Below, one piece after another: positions 1 to 8,632 of a DNA stretch of 64,000 nt. Position numbers and translations under genes: made by a program. Under the pieces are notes generated by a model that was not told where the DNA came from, did no database searches, and was given only the letters and a program-made list of their open reading frames with translations. Source of the DNA: Rhizobium sp. CC-YZS058 (GTDB lineage: Bacteria; Pseudomonadota; Alphaproteobacteria; Rhizobiales; Rhizobiaceae); the NCBI RefSeq assembly GCF_034720595.1, contig NZ_JAYESJ010000001.1:1390001-1454000 (forward strand), given 5' to 3'. Each line of letters starts with the position of its first letter. The first letter of the stretch is position 1.

Positions 1-651
1 CATGTATGGACCGAAGGCCGGGCGGTTCAGAAGCGCCGCCATGGTGAATTCGCCGATGACGATTGCGAAGGTGAGGAAGGCGCCGGACAGCACGGCAAGC
101 AGCACATTGGGCAGGATGATGCGGGCGAGAATCGTCGTCCAGCCGGCGCCGAGGCTCTGGGCCGCTTCGGTCAGCGTCGTCACGTCGATGGTGCGCAGGC
201 CCGTATCGACCGCGCGGTACATATAGGGAAGGGCAAGCGTGGTATAACCGAACATCAGCAGCAGATTGGTGCCGGCCGAAGTGCCGGTGAGCGGCAGCCA
301 GCTGGCCGTGTTGTAGAGCCGGATATAGCCGAACACGATGACGATGGCCGGGATGACCAGCGGCAGCAGCGTGATGAACTCCACATAGGGCCTGAGGCCG
401 GGCAGCTTCAGCCGGATCCAGTAGGCGGTCGGAACGACCAGGAGCACGCCGAAGACGATCGTGGCGAGCGCCATGACCACCGAATAGGTGAAGGTCGCCT
501 GGAAGGCGGGATCGGCGAAGACCTTGGCATAGGCGTCGAAGGAATAGACGCCGCGCCGCATCTTCAGGGAGAAATTGGTCATGCCGATCAGCGGCAGGAA
601 GAAATAGAGCAGGCCGATCGTCAGCGCGCCCCAGGCCCAGATCTTCTTCAT
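1..651 (-). CDS. ABC transporter permease, second subunit (partial)
   Basis: Inner-membrane permease of a binding-protein-dependent importer. The gene is cut by the left window edge; about 217 residues are visible. The ATG at 651 overlaps the stop of the upstream permease by four bases (ATGA), so the two are translationally coupled. The frame is open to base 1. Hydrophobic segments alternate with short loops from the N-terminus, and an EAA loop (E-A-A-Q-S-L-G-A-G-W) is visible near bases 130-160, the contact site for the ATPase. It belongs to the BPD_transp_1 family of the polyamine/iron/phosphonate type. The ATPase gene is not in the window and probably lies further left. Substrate is unknown. 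Confidence 0.85.
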   Translation of the reverse strand, partial: MKKIWAWGALTIGLLYFFLPLIGMTNFSLKMRRGVYSFDAYAKVFADPAFQATFTYSVVMALATIVFGVLLVVPTAYWIRLKLPGLRPYVEFITLLPLVIPAIVIVFGYIRLYNTASWLPLTGTSAGTNLLLMFGYTTLALPYMYRAVDTGLRTIDVTTLTEAAQSLGAGWTTILARIILPNVLLAVLSGAFLTFAIVIGEFTMAALLNRPAFGPYM

Positions 652-1547
652 TTCAGCCACCTTTCGCTGCGGGCGCGCAGCCAGATGTAGATCGCGTTGG
701 CGATGCCGGTGACGACGACCATGCCGAAGGCAAGCGCGTAGCCCAGATGCGGATCGCCAAGCACGTCGCCGCGGATCTGGGCATAGAGCAGGATGGGCGC
801 GATGTTGAGCGAGGAACCGGTCAGCGCGATCGCGGTCGCCACGGCGCCGAAGGCATTGGCAAAGAGCAGCGCGAAGGTGCCGAGCAGCGAGGGCGTGAGG
901 ATCGGCAGGGCAACCATGCGCCAATACTGCACACCGGTCGCTCCAAGGATCGAGGCCGCCTCCTTCCACTCCCGCTTCAGCCCGTCGAGCGCAGGCGTGA
1001 TGATGAGGATCATCAGCGGGATCTGGAAGAACAGATAGGTGATCGTCAGGCCCCAGAAGGACAGGAGATTGAAGCCGAGCATGCGCAGATCGATGCCGAG
1101 CTCGGAGCGCAGGAAAACGGTGACCATGCCGACCGGGCCCAGCGTGGCGATGAAGGCGAAAGCCAGCGGCACGCCGGCAAACTGCGAGGCGACGCCGGAG
1201 AAGGTGAGGAGCAGGGAACGGATGCGGGCCGGCAGTCCCCCGAGCACCAGAGCGGCAGCAACCGCGAAACCGATCAGGCAGCCGAGCAGGGCGGATGCCA
1301 CGCTGATCCGGATCGAGATCCAGAAGGCCGACAGGATCGACGGGGTAAAGAGGGAGGCGACGTTGGAGAAGGTCAGGCTGCCATCCGGTCTCTGGAAGGC
1401 GCCGATGACGATCTTCATCGTCGGCAGGATGAGGAAGAGCAGAACGAACAGGCCGAAGGGCACGATGCCGACCCAAGTCAGGTTCAGGCGTCGCCGCCTG
1501 CGCCGTACCGGCGCGGTCGTTCCGGCAGCGGTCGTGGCTGGCGGCAT
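648..1547 (-). CDS. ABC transporter permease, first subunit
   Basis: Inner-membrane permease of 299 residues. An arginine-rich N-terminal stretch (residues 15-20) precedes the first membrane segment at about 26-46, and about six membrane segments follow. The EAA loop (E-A-A-S-I-L-G-A-T-G) at about residues 197-206 is the ATPase docking motif. GAGGGG stands seven bases before the ATG. It follows the binding-protein gene (1640-2746) by 92 bases on the same strand and overlaps the second permease by four bases. Family and arrangement point to polyamine-, iron- or phosphonate-type importers; the sequence does not settle the substrate. Confidence 0.88.
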   Translation of the reverse strand: MPPATTAAGTTAPVRRRRRRLNLTWVGIVPFGLFVLLFLILPTMKIVIGAFQRPDGSLTFSNVASLFTPSILSAFWISIRISVASALLGCLIGFAVAAALVLGGLPARIRSLLLTFSGVASQFAGVPLAFAFIATLGPVGMVTVFLRSELGIDLRMLGFNLLSFWGLTITYLFFQIPLMILIITPALDGLKREWKEAASILGATGVQYWRMVALPILTPSLLGTFALLFANAFGAVATAIALTGSSLNIAPILLYAQIRGDVLGDPHLGYALAFGMVVVTGIANAIYIWLRARSERWLK

Positions 1548-1639
1548 GGATGATCCCCTCTTGGCGCCGCCCCCGGCGCGCAGTGCTCGTCCGCGTTGCC
1601 GCCCGGCGCGTCATGCACCGGGCGGCAAACAGGCGCAGA

Positions 1640-2746
1640 TTACTTCACGTTGGCGCCGACGACGCTGTCCCAGCCGGCAGTCACGGCAGCCTTGTTGGCG
1701 TCCACTTCCTCGAGCGTCGGGAAGTAGGCCTTTTCATAGGAGGCTGCCGGCGGCAGGGCGTCGATCAGGTCCTGCGGAACCTTGCCGGCCTTGACCATGG
1801 CGTTGAAGCGGATCGGGTGGCAATAGCCCTTCAGCCAGCCGACCTGACCTTCGTCGGAATAGAGGTGCTCCATCCACAGCTTGGCAGCGTTCGGGTGCGG
1901 TGCGTAGGCGGAGATGCCCTGCACATAGACGCCGGCGAGAACGCCCTTCTCCGGCACGATGACGTCGACCGGCGGGTTGTCGGCGAGCGTCTTCTTGGCG
2001 GACAGCGCGTTGTAGTCCCACATGACGACGATCGGGGTTGCGCCCTGGGCCAGCGTGCCGGACTTGCCGATCGTGGGCACGAAGTTGCCGGCCTTGTTGA
2101 TGTCGGCGAACAGCTTCAGGCCGGCTTCACCGGCTTCCTTGCCCGCCTTCGCACCGCTGGCCATGCCGGCGGCGAGAACGGCGAGGATCGCCTGGTTGGA
2201 GGCGCGCGGGTCACCGGCAAGAGCGACCTGGCCAGCATAGTCCGCCTTGGTCAGATCGGACCAGTCCTTCGGCGGATTCGACACGAGGTCCTTGTTCACG
2301 AGGAACGACATGACGCCGTAATAGTCGCCGTACCAGTAGCCTTCGGAATCCTTCACATTGTCCGGGATCTCGTCCCAGGTGGAAACCTTGTAAGGCTGCA
2401 GCAGGCCTTCCTTCTTCATCTGCGGGCCGAAGGCGAGGCCGACGTCGACGACGTCGGGCGCCTGCGGGCCCTTGTTGTCCTTGTTGGCCTTGATCGCCTC
2501 GACTTCGTCAGCGGAGCCGGCGTCGGGGTTCAGTTCGTTGACGGTGATTTCCGGATACTTGGCCTTGAAGCTGGCGATGACGTCGCCATAGCCGCACCAG
2601 TCGTGCGGAAGGGCGATGGTGGTCAGCTGGCCTTCCTTCTTGGCGGCAGCGATCAGCTCTTCGCTCGGAGCGGCCGTTGCGACCGCGCTGGAGGCGATCA
2701 GGATGGCGGTGGTCAGGGACAGAAGGCGTTTGGTCGTCGACGGCAC
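1640..2746 (-). CDS. ABC transporter periplasmic substrate-binding protein
   Basis: Extracellular solute-binding protein of family 1, 368 residues. The N-terminus has a basic start, a hydrophobic core (LLSLTTAILIASSAVATAA) and a likely signal-peptidase site near residue 26. Mature motifs include DWCGYGD near residue 50 and the cluster VVMWDY near residue 220, typical of the fold that binds iron chelates, polyamines or phosphonates. The start is GTG at 2746, with GGAG seven bases upstream. It is the first gene of the importer operon, downstream of the RpiR gene on the same strand. In this family the binding protein sets specificity, but no diagnostic ligand motif is readable here. Confidence 0.88.
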   Translation of the reverse strand: MPSTTKRLLSLTTAILIASSAVATAAPSEELIAAAKKEGQLTTIALPHDWCGYGDVIASFKAKYPEITVNELNPDAGSADEVEAIKANKDNKGPQAPDVVDVGLAFGPQMKKEGLLQPYKVSTWDEIPDNVKDSEGYWYGDYYGVMSFLVNKDLVSNPPKDWSDLTKADYAGQVALAGDPRASNQAILAVLAAGMASGAKAGKEAGEAGLKLFADINKAGNFVPTIGKSGTLAQGATPIVVMWDYNALSAKKTLADNPPVDVIVPEKGVLAGVYVQGISAYAPHPNAAKLWMEHLYSDEGQVGWLKGYCHPIRFNAMVKAGKVPQDLIDALPPAASYEKAYFPTLEEVDANKAAVTAGWDSVVGANVK

Positions 2747-2917
2747 GGGTAGTCTCCTCGGGTTTTGGTCGTCATGGCCGGGGCAGGCTGCGCCGGTCTG
2801 ATCGATCGTGGATGCTAATACTCAGGCCCTGTAACGCTTGCATGACAGTGATCCTTGCATGCACACAGTGGCTTACTTGTCCGGTTTGCGCCGCAGGCCG
2901 CGACATCAGCAGGCCGG

Positions 2918-3787
2918 CTAACGGTCCTCCCTGTAAGGCTTGCGGAAGAGCGGCGTCGCATCGAACAGGGTCTCGAGCGCCTTCATCCGCTGGCTGGCGT
3001 CGGGCCAGATCGCGGCCTGAACGGCCTCGATCATCGCCTCGACGGTGAAGAGCGTCACGACAGAGGAATCCCAGGCGGAGGGCGCCTCGATCTGCAGGCG
3101 GAAGACCCGGCGCGCGACGGCTGCGATCGGCGAGGCCCAGGGGTCGGTGAAGAGGATCACCTCTGCGCCACGGGCCTTGGCAGCGCGCGCCAGCGTCTCC
3201 ATCTCGCGCTCGTAGCGGCGGATGTCGAAGACGACGACCACGTCGCCCTTCTTCATGTCCAGTACGTGGTGCGGCCAGGGGCTGGTGCCGGTGGCGATCA
3301 GCGTCACGCCCGGCCGGATGACCTGGAGATGGGTGAAGAGATAGTCGGCGAGCGTCCGCGTGATGCGCCCGCCGACGAGATAGACCCGCCGTTTCGGATC
3401 GGCGATGAGGGCTGCGGCGCCGTCGAATTCCCGCGGGTCGATCTGGGCAAGCGAGGTGCGCAGATTGGAGAGAATGGCATCGGCAAAGCGGTTCAGCACA
3501 TGCGCCGTCGGAGCCTGCGAGGCGAAGCGGTCATGCTTGGCGATCGGGTTCTGGATTGTCGCTTCGAGCTCGCTGTGGAGCCGCGCCTGGAAATCTGGAA
3601 AGCCCCGGAAGCCGAGCTTCTGCACCATGCGCGCGACGGTGGGTGTCGAGACGCCGGCATTCTCCGCGACGGTGGTGATGCTGCCGAGGCCGGAGACGGG
3701 ATAGTTGTCGAGCAGGGTCTGCGCCAGTTGCCGCTCGGCGCGCGTCAGCGCCGCGAAATTCGCGGCGATCACTTCGGACACGGTCAT
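2918..3787 (-). CDS. RpiR-family transcriptional regulator
   Basis: DNA-binding regulator of about 289 residues. An N-terminal HTH_6 domain (about residues 1-75, with the helix-turn-helix around ITTVAENAGVSTPTVARMV) is followed by a SIS sugar/phospho-ligand domain (about 115-245, with YLVGGRITRTLADYLF). The ATG at 3787 is preceded by GGAAGGG; an ATG at 3823 would add 12 residues that do not resemble the family start. It is divergent from the amidohydrolase-permease-ligase genes. The 16-bp palindromes between them are its likely operators, so it probably controls both itself and the catabolic genes. The effector is unknown. Confidence 0.9.
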   Translation of the reverse strand: MTVSEVIAANFAALTRAERQLAQTLLDNYPVSGLGSITTVAENAGVSTPTVARMVQKLGFRGFPDFQARLHSELEATIQNPIAKHDRFASQAPTAHVLNRFADAILSNLRTSLAQIDPREFDGAAALIADPKRRVYLVGGRITRTLADYLFTHLQVIRPGVTLIATGTSPWPHHVLDMKKGDVVVVFDIRRYEREMETLARAAKARGAEVILFTDPWASPIAAVARRVFRLQIEAPSAWDSSVVTLFTVEAMIEAVQAAIWPDASQRMKALETLFDATPLFRKPYREDR

Positions 3788-3870
3788 GTCCCTTCCAGCC
3801 GTGGCAGACGGCAGTGCACCCATACGCGCTCATTCCCCCCGGGCCGATCTCGTGCCAGCCCTTTGAGCCG

Positions 3871-3899
3871 AGTAAAGAACGCAGGGCAGGGGGTGTCAA
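3871..3899 (-). promoter_or_regulatory. Predicted promoter of the RpiR gene
   Basis: Read on the minus strand, TTGACA (3899-3894) and TTTACT (3876-3871) are 17 bases apart, a good sigma-70-type promoter. It lies about 85 bases upstream of the regulator start, and the first 16-bp palindrome begins nine bases upstream of its -35 box. Confidence 0.6.
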
Positions 3900-3907
3900 A
3901 CGAATTT

Positions 3908-3964
3908 TGAAGAGATCGTTTCAGGACGATGTGGTTGTCGAAAGAATGTGAAGAGGTCTTTTCA
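3908..3964. promoter_or_regulatory. Two RpiR-type operator palindromes, regulator side
   Basis: TGAAGAGATCGTTTCA at 3908-3923 and TGAAGAGGTCTTTTCA at 3949-3964 are imperfect inverted repeats of the pattern TGAARANNTCTTTTCA. Two more copies lie at 4070-4126. Copy 1 sits just upstream of the predicted regulator promoter. RpiR proteins bind as dimers of dimers to such inverted repeats, so these are the best candidate binding sites; that assignment is inference. Confidence 0.65.
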
Positions 3965-4069
3965 CCACCAGTCGGGGATCCTGAGGCTGAGCATGGCGCG
4001 CCGCGCGCGCATCCTTGATCCGATAGGGCGCACGAACACGGTGGCGCCCGCCGCGCGGACTCGAAAACA

Positions 4070-4126
4070 TGAAGAGATCGTTTCAGCATCCATTGACACC
4101 CAAAATTTTATGAAGAATTCTCTTCA
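4070..4126. promoter_or_regulatory. Two RpiR-type operator palindromes, catabolic-gene side
   Basis: TGAAGAGATCGTTTCA at 4070-4085 is identical to copy 1, and TGAAGAATTCTCTTCA at 4111-4126 is a perfect palindrome. Between them lies a consensus -35 box TTGACA (4093-4098) for the plus-strand genes; the position expected for its -10 box (about 4116-4121) falls inside the perfect palindrome. That placement suits repression by steric block. The -10 itself is poor. Confidence 0.65.
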
Positions 4127-4213
4127 GAATGAACCAGCCGCTTCCGGTCTTGTGCCGGTGTCGCTGGTCCGATGCCGGAGGCGTCGGGGCTCATGCACGG
4201 GGAGCGAAGGCCG

Positions 4214-5032
4214 ATGGGGGCGCTTCTGACGGCACAGGATGGGGCGGCGGTTGCCGAGGAGCGGACCGGGGGGAAGAGCCCGGTCCTCCTTGTCTGCGAG
4301 CACGCCTCGCAGCGTCTGCCGGAGCGGATCGGCTCGCTCGGTCTCTCCCCGGATGCGCTGTCGAGCCATATCGCCTGGGATCCCGGCGCGCTAGCCGTCT
4401 GCCGGCTGTTGAGCGCGGCGCTGGATGCAACGCTCGTCTACCAGCGCTTCTCCCGTCTGGTCTATGACTGCAACCGGCCGCCCGAGGCCGAGAGCGCCAT
4501 GCCGCAGACAAGCGAGATCTTTGCCATTCCCGGCAATCAGGGGCTGACGCAGGCCGAGCGCGATCAGCGCACGCAGGCGCTCTATTTCCCCTTCCGGGAC
4601 CATCTTGCGGGTCTGATCCAGGCCCGTCAGGCCGCCGGGATCGAAACCGTGCTGGTAACCATGCACTCCTTCACGCCGGTCTATTTCGGAAAGCCGCGCG
4701 AGGTCGAGCTCGGCATCCTGCACGACACGGACAGCCGCCTGGCCGACGCAATGCTGGCCGCCGGCGAGCAGGAGCAAGGCATCATCATCCGTCGCAACGC
4801 GCCCTACGGGCCGCAGGACGGGGTCACCCATACGCTGATCGAGCATGGCGTGAAGACCGGCATCGCCAATGTCATGATCGAAATACGCAATGATCTGATT
4901 GCAGAGGAGGACGGCCAGCGGGTCATGGCCGCCCGTCTCGCAAGACTGCTGGATTATGGTCTGGCAGCGCTTGCAAACGATAAAAACAAAGACCTGGGGA
5001 GCGGCATGTCCGCGGATGGGGCGCACCGCTAG
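4214..5032 (+). CDS. N-formylglutamate amidohydrolase-family protein
   Basis: Member of the N-formylglutamate amidohydrolase (HutG-like, FGase) family, about 272 residues. Family landmarks are LLVCEHAS near residue 25, RLVYDCNRP near 80, VTMHSFTPV near 150 and the C-terminal MIEIRNDLI near 220; the His and Glu/Asp residues in them are the expected zinc ligands. The ATG at 4214 is chosen because GGAGCGAAGG precedes it at 4201-4210; ATGs at 4172 and 4193 lack a comparable site. No hut genes are nearby. Its neighbours are an APC permease and a gamma-glutamyl ligase, so it may hydrolyse a gamma-glutamyl amide instead of formylglutamate (inference). Confidence 0.85.
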   Translation: MGALLTAQDGAAVAEERTGGKSPVLLVCEHASQRLPERIGSLGLSPDALSSHIAWDPGALAVCRLLSAALDATLVYQRFSRLVYDCNRPPEAESAMPQTSEIFAIPGNQGLTQAERDQRTQALYFPFRDHLAGLIQARQAAGIETVLVTMHSFTPVYFGKPREVELGILHDTDSRLADAMLAAGEQEQGIIIRRNAPYGPQDGVTHTLIEHGVKTGIANVMIEIRNDLIAEEDGQRVMAARLARLLDYGLAALANDKNKDLGSGMSADGAHR

Positions 5033-5100
5033 ACAGGCGGGCGTCGGCAGATGGGGTGTCCGGCAATTCCGCCGGGTGCCGGGACAATCAGGGGAAAACC

Positions 5101-6684
5101 ATGTCGGACTATAACGACGTCGACAAACATGCGGATCTGCAGATCCTGCATTCCATGGGCTATGCGCAGGAGCTGGAACGGCGAATGAGCTCGTTCTCGA
5201 ACTTCGCCGTGTCCTTCTCGATCATCTGCATTCTCTCGGGCGGGATCAATTCGCTCGCCCAGGCAACGGCCGGCGCGGGCGGCGCCGCAATCGGCATCGG
5301 CTGGCCGCTCGGCTGCCTGGTCTCCGCCGTCTTCGCCGTCGCCATGGCGCAGATCTCCTCCGCCTATCCCACCGCCGGCGGCCTTTACCACTGGGGCTCG
5401 ATCCTCGGTAACCGCTTCACCGGCTGGCTCACCGCCTGGTTCAACCTGCTCGGCCTCGTCACCGTGCTCGGCGCCATCAATGTCGGCACCTATTATTTCT
5501 TCATGGGCGCCTTCGGCACGCCCTATTTCGGGCTGGAAGACACGACCACCTTCCGCATCATCTTCCTGGTGGTGATCACCGGCGCCCAGGCGCTGGTCAA
5601 CCATATGGGCATCGGGCTCACCGCCAAGTTGACCGACTTCTCCGGCTACCTGATCTTCGCGACCGCGATCCTGCTGTCGCTGGCCTGCCTCGTCGCCGCC
5701 GACAGCTTCGACATCGCGCGGCTCTTCACCTTCTCGAACTATTCGGGTGCCGCGGGCGGCAATGTCTGGCCGGAAACCTCCGGCGGCTGGGTGTTCCTGC
5801 TCGGCCTTCTCCTGCCGATCTACACGATCACCGGCTATGACGCCTCGGCGCATACCTCGGAAGAAACGGTAAAGGCCGCAACCTCCGTGCCGCGCGGCAT
5901 GATCTCCTCCGTTCTCTGGTCGGCGCTGTTCGGCTACATCATGCTCTGCTCCTTCGTGCTGATGATTCCGAAGGAATCGACGCTTGCCGATGGCGCAGTG
6001 GTCGACGGCATGACGGCAGCCGCCGCACAGGGCTGGAACGTGTTCTTCTGGGCCATGGATACGCAGTTGAACTGGGTCGTGAAGGATGTGCTCTACCTCG
6101 CCATCTTCATCTGCCAGTGGCTGTGCGGTCTGGCGACCGTCACCTCCGTCTCTCGCATGATCTTCGCCTTCTCGCGCGATGGCGGCCTGCCGGCCTCCAA
6201 GGCTCTGGCGAAAGTGAGTCCGAAATACCGCACGCCGGTCGCGGCTATCTGGACCGGTTCGATGCTCTCGGTGCTGTTCGTCTGGGGCTCGTCGCTCATC
6301 TCGATCGGCGACACGCCGGTCTACACCATCGTCGTCTCCTGCACCGTCATCTTCCTGTTCTTCTCCTTCGCCATTCCGATCACGCTCGGGCTCTTTGCCT
6401 ATGGCACGTCGAAATGGCCGAAGATGGGGCCGTGGAACCTCGGCGAAGGCCTGTTCAAGCTCTTTGCCGGCCTGACTGTTCTGGCGATGATCCTGATCTT
6501 CGTGCTCGGCGTGCAGCCGCCGAACGGTGCCGCGCTTTACGTGACGGTTGGCTTCCTCATTCTGTCCGGCATCATCTGGTTCGGCTTCGAGAAGCGCCGT
6601 TTCCGCGGTCCGCCGATCGGGGACGAGGTTGCCAAGCGGGCTGCCGAGATCGCCGCGGCCGAACGCGCCGTCGGCCAGGCCTGA
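5101..6684 (+). CDS. APC-family amino acid/amine permease
   Basis: Cytoplasmic-membrane transporter of 527 residues with about 12 hydrophobic segments. The N-terminal segment SFSIICILSGGINS and the following glycine-rich, proline-containing helix (SSAYPTAGGLYHWGS) match the amino acid/polyamine/organocation family, GABA-permease branch. The ATG at 5101 follows AGGGGAAAACC, a good ribosome-binding site. It lies 68 bases after the amidohydrolase gene and about 100 bases before the ligase gene, so it probably imports the compound that this cluster degrades. The family takes amines, GABA, ethanolamine and amino acids; the substrate cannot be read from sequence. Confidence 0.9.
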   Translation: MSDYNDVDKHADLQILHSMGYAQELERRMSSFSNFAVSFSIICILSGGINSLAQATAGAGGAAIGIGWPLGCLVSAVFAVAMAQISSAYPTAGGLYHWGSILGNRFTGWLTAWFNLLGLVTVLGAINVGTYYFFMGAFGTPYFGLEDTTTFRIIFLVVITGAQALVNHMGIGLTAKLTDFSGYLIFATAILLSLACLVAADSFDIARLFTFSNYSGAAGGNVWPETSGGWVFLLGLLLPIYTITGYDASAHTSEETVKAATSVPRGMISSVLWSALFGYIMLCSFVLMIPKESTLADGAVVDGMTAAAAQGWNVFFWAMDTQLNWVVKDVLYLAIFICQWLCGLATVTSVSRMIFAFSRDGGLPASKALAKVSPKYRTPVAAIWTGSMLSVLFVWGSSLISIGDTPVYTIVVSCTVIFLFFSFAIPITLGLFAYGTSKWPKMGPWNLGEGLFKLFAGLTVLAMILIFVLGVQPPNGAALYVTVGFLILSGIIWFGFEKRRFRGPPIGDEVAKRAAEIAAAERAVGQA

Positions 6685-6782
6685 CGCTGCACACACCAGC
6701 TCCGGCGGGCGCGACAAAGCGCCCGCTTTTCTCCCCTTGCGCCCACCGGCTGCCGATGTCGGCCAGAGACAGGACGATCCCC

Positions 6783-8153
6783 ATGACTGCACCCTACACC
6801 TTCGAGGCCCTGAAGACCGACGTCGAGGAGGGACGCATCGATACCGTGCTGGCCGTCCAGGTGGACATGCAGGGGCGGCTGATGGGCAAGCGGTTCCAGG
6901 CGGAGTATTTCGTCGAAAGCGCCTATGAGGAGACCCACAGCTGCAACTACCTGCTGGCGACCGACATGGAGATGGAGACGGTCTCCGGCTACAAGTCGAC
7001 AAGCTGGGAGGCCGGCTATGGCGACTATGTGATGAAGCCGGATCTCTCGACGCTGCGCCGGATTCCCTGGCTCGAGGGCACGGCGCTGGTGCTCTGCGAT
7101 GTGCTGGATCACCACACCCATGAAGAAGTGCCGCATTCGCCGCGCGCGATCCTGAAGAAACAGGTGAAGCGGCTGGAGGCGATGGGTCTCAAGGCCTTCA
7201 TGGCGACCGAGCTCGAATTCTTCCTGTTCGACCAGAGCTATGACGATGCCCGCGAGAGCGGCTATCGCGAGCTTCGCCTCGCCAGTGGCTATAACGAGGA
7301 CTACCACATCTTCCAGACCACCAAGGAAGAGGATGTGATGCGGGCCATCCGCAAGGGCCTGCAGGGCGCCGGCATCCCGGTCGAGAACTCCAAGGGCGAG
7401 GCCTCGGCCGGCCAGGAGGAGATCAATGTCCGCTATGCCGATGCGCTCAGCATGGCCGACCGGCATGTGGTCATCAAGAACGGGTGCAAGGAAATCGCCT
7501 GGAGCCGCGGCAAGGCGATCACCTTCCTCGCCAAATGGCATTACAATGCCGCCGGCTCCTCCTCCCACATCCACCAGTCGCTCTGGAGCCTCGACGGCAA
7601 GACGCCGGAATTCTTCGACAGCAAGGCCGAGCACGGCATGTCGGAGATGATGCGCCATTATGTAGCCGGTCTGCTCACCCATGCGAGCGAGATCACCTAT
7701 TTCCTGGCGCCCTATATCAATTCCTACAAGCGCTTCATGGCCGGCACCTTCGCCCCCACCAAGGCGGTCTGGTCGAAGGATAACCGCACGGCCGGCTACC
7801 GGCTGTGTGGCGAGGGTACGAAGGGCATCCGTATCGAATGCCGCGTCGGCGGCTCGGACCTCAACCCCTACCTCGCCATGGCCGCACTTCTGGCCGCCGG
7901 CATCGCCGGCATCGAGGGCAAGCTGCAGCTCGAGGCACCCTTCGTTGGCGACGCCTATGGCGGCAAGGACATCCGCGAAATTCCGAAGACCCTGCGCGAC
8001 GCCACCCGCCACATGACCGGCTCGACCATGCTGCGCCAGGCCTTCGGCGACGATGTCATCGATCATTACACCCGCGCTGCAGAATGGGAGCAGGAGGAGT
8101 ATGACCGGCGCGTGACGGACTGGGAGGTGGCGCGGGGGTTCGAGCGGGCGTGA
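6783..8153 (+). CDS. Glutamine-synthetase-family gamma-glutamyl ligase
   Basis: ATP-dependent ligase of 456 residues related to PuuA-type gamma-glutamylpolyamine synthetases and other non-ammonia glutamine synthetase homologues. Visible motifs are ELEFFLF (metal-binding Glu) near residue 142, GEASAGQEEINVR near 205, the ATP-binding GSSSHIHQS near 257 (GSGMHxHxS in true enzymes), NRTAGYR near 335 and RIECRVGGSDLNPYLA near 350. The last keeps the catalytic arginines but differs from the RFP/REWR wording of true glutamine synthetase. It lacks the adenylylation tail of GlnA. The neighbours suggest that it glutamylates an imported amine or amino alcohol. Start ATG 6783; alternative in-frame starts upstream run into the permease gene. 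Confidence 0.88.
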   Translation: MTAPYTFEALKTDVEEGRIDTVLAVQVDMQGRLMGKRFQAEYFVESAYEETHSCNYLLATDMEMETVSGYKSTSWEAGYGDYVMKPDLSTLRRIPWLEGTALVLCDVLDHHTHEEVPHSPRAILKKQVKRLEAMGLKAFMATELEFFLFDQSYDDARESGYRELRLASGYNEDYHIFQTTKEEDVMRAIRKGLQGAGIPVENSKGEASAGQEEINVRYADALSMADRHVVIKNGCKEIAWSRGKAITFLAKWHYNAAGSSSHIHQSLWSLDGKTPEFFDSKAEHGMSEMMRHYVAGLLTHASEITYFLAPYINSYKRFMAGTFAPTKAVWSKDNRTAGYRLCGEGTKGIRIECRVGGSDLNPYLAMAALLAAGIAGIEGKLQLEAPFVGDAYGGKDIREIPKTLRDATRHMTGSTMLRQAFGDDVIDHYTRAAEWEQEEYDRRVTDWEVARGFERA

Positions 8154-8215
8154 GGCGCAGAATTTACGTCACGGACGGGCGATGATATGATCTCTACGCG
8201 TGTGGAGATTTTCTC

Positions 8216-8632
8216 ATGATTGATACGGTCTGGTTTCATGAGCAATTGGCTGCCAGCGGTCGTTCGGTTCGCGATCTTGCCCGTCACCTTGAACTTGATC
8301 CAAGCTCGGTCTCGCGGATGCTGCGCGGGGAGCGGAAGATGAGTGCCGAGGAGCAGGATGGCATCACCGCCTATCTTGGTTTGCCGCTCGCGGACGTTGC
8401 TCGTCGCCGGCGAGGCACGGGGGCTGGGGTCGGAGAGCGCGGGCAAGAGCCGCTGGTCATGGATGAGGAGGGTTTGGACAGGCGCAAGATCGAGGCTTTG
8501 CACGGGACGGACGTGGGTTTGAGTTTCTATGACCGCGTTCGCGGTTGTATGAAAGGAACCATCACCGTCGCACCTGGGGTGGATCTTGCCGCACCGACCG
8601 ATCCGGAGTGGGCGAAGGTCTATGACGACTGA
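8216..8632 (+). CDS. HTH-domain protein, probable antitoxin of the PIN pair
   Basis: 138-residue protein with an N-terminal helix-turn-helix (residues 14-40, SVRDLARHLELDPSSVSRML), a basic linker (RRRRG near 63) and a C-terminal segment (about 110-138) resembling the toxin-wrapping tails of antitoxins. GGAG lies seven bases before the ATG. It overlaps the PIN gene by 11 bases, the usual antitoxin-toxin arrangement. Base use is less GC-rich than that of its neighbours, which fits acquisition. Autoregulation is expected but no palindrome was seen in the short upstream gap (8154-8215). Confidence 0.75.
   Translation: MIDTVWFHEQLAASGRSVRDLARHLELDPSSVSRMLRGERKMSAEEQDGITAYLGLPLADVARRRRGTGAGVGERGQEPLVMDEEGLDRRKIEALHGTDVGLSFYDRVRGCMKGTITVAPGVDLAAPTDPEWAKVYDD

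Noticed and set aside
2837..2861. Direct repeat CTTGCATG (2837 and 2854) upstream of the binding-protein gene
   Set aside because: Two 8-base copies 17 bases apart could be an activator site, but no second line of evidence supports it and the RpiR palindrome is absent there.
5029..7002. 657-codon antisense frame over the APC permease and ligase
   Set aside because: Shadow of the real plus-strand genes, which carry recognisable motifs and ribosome sites.
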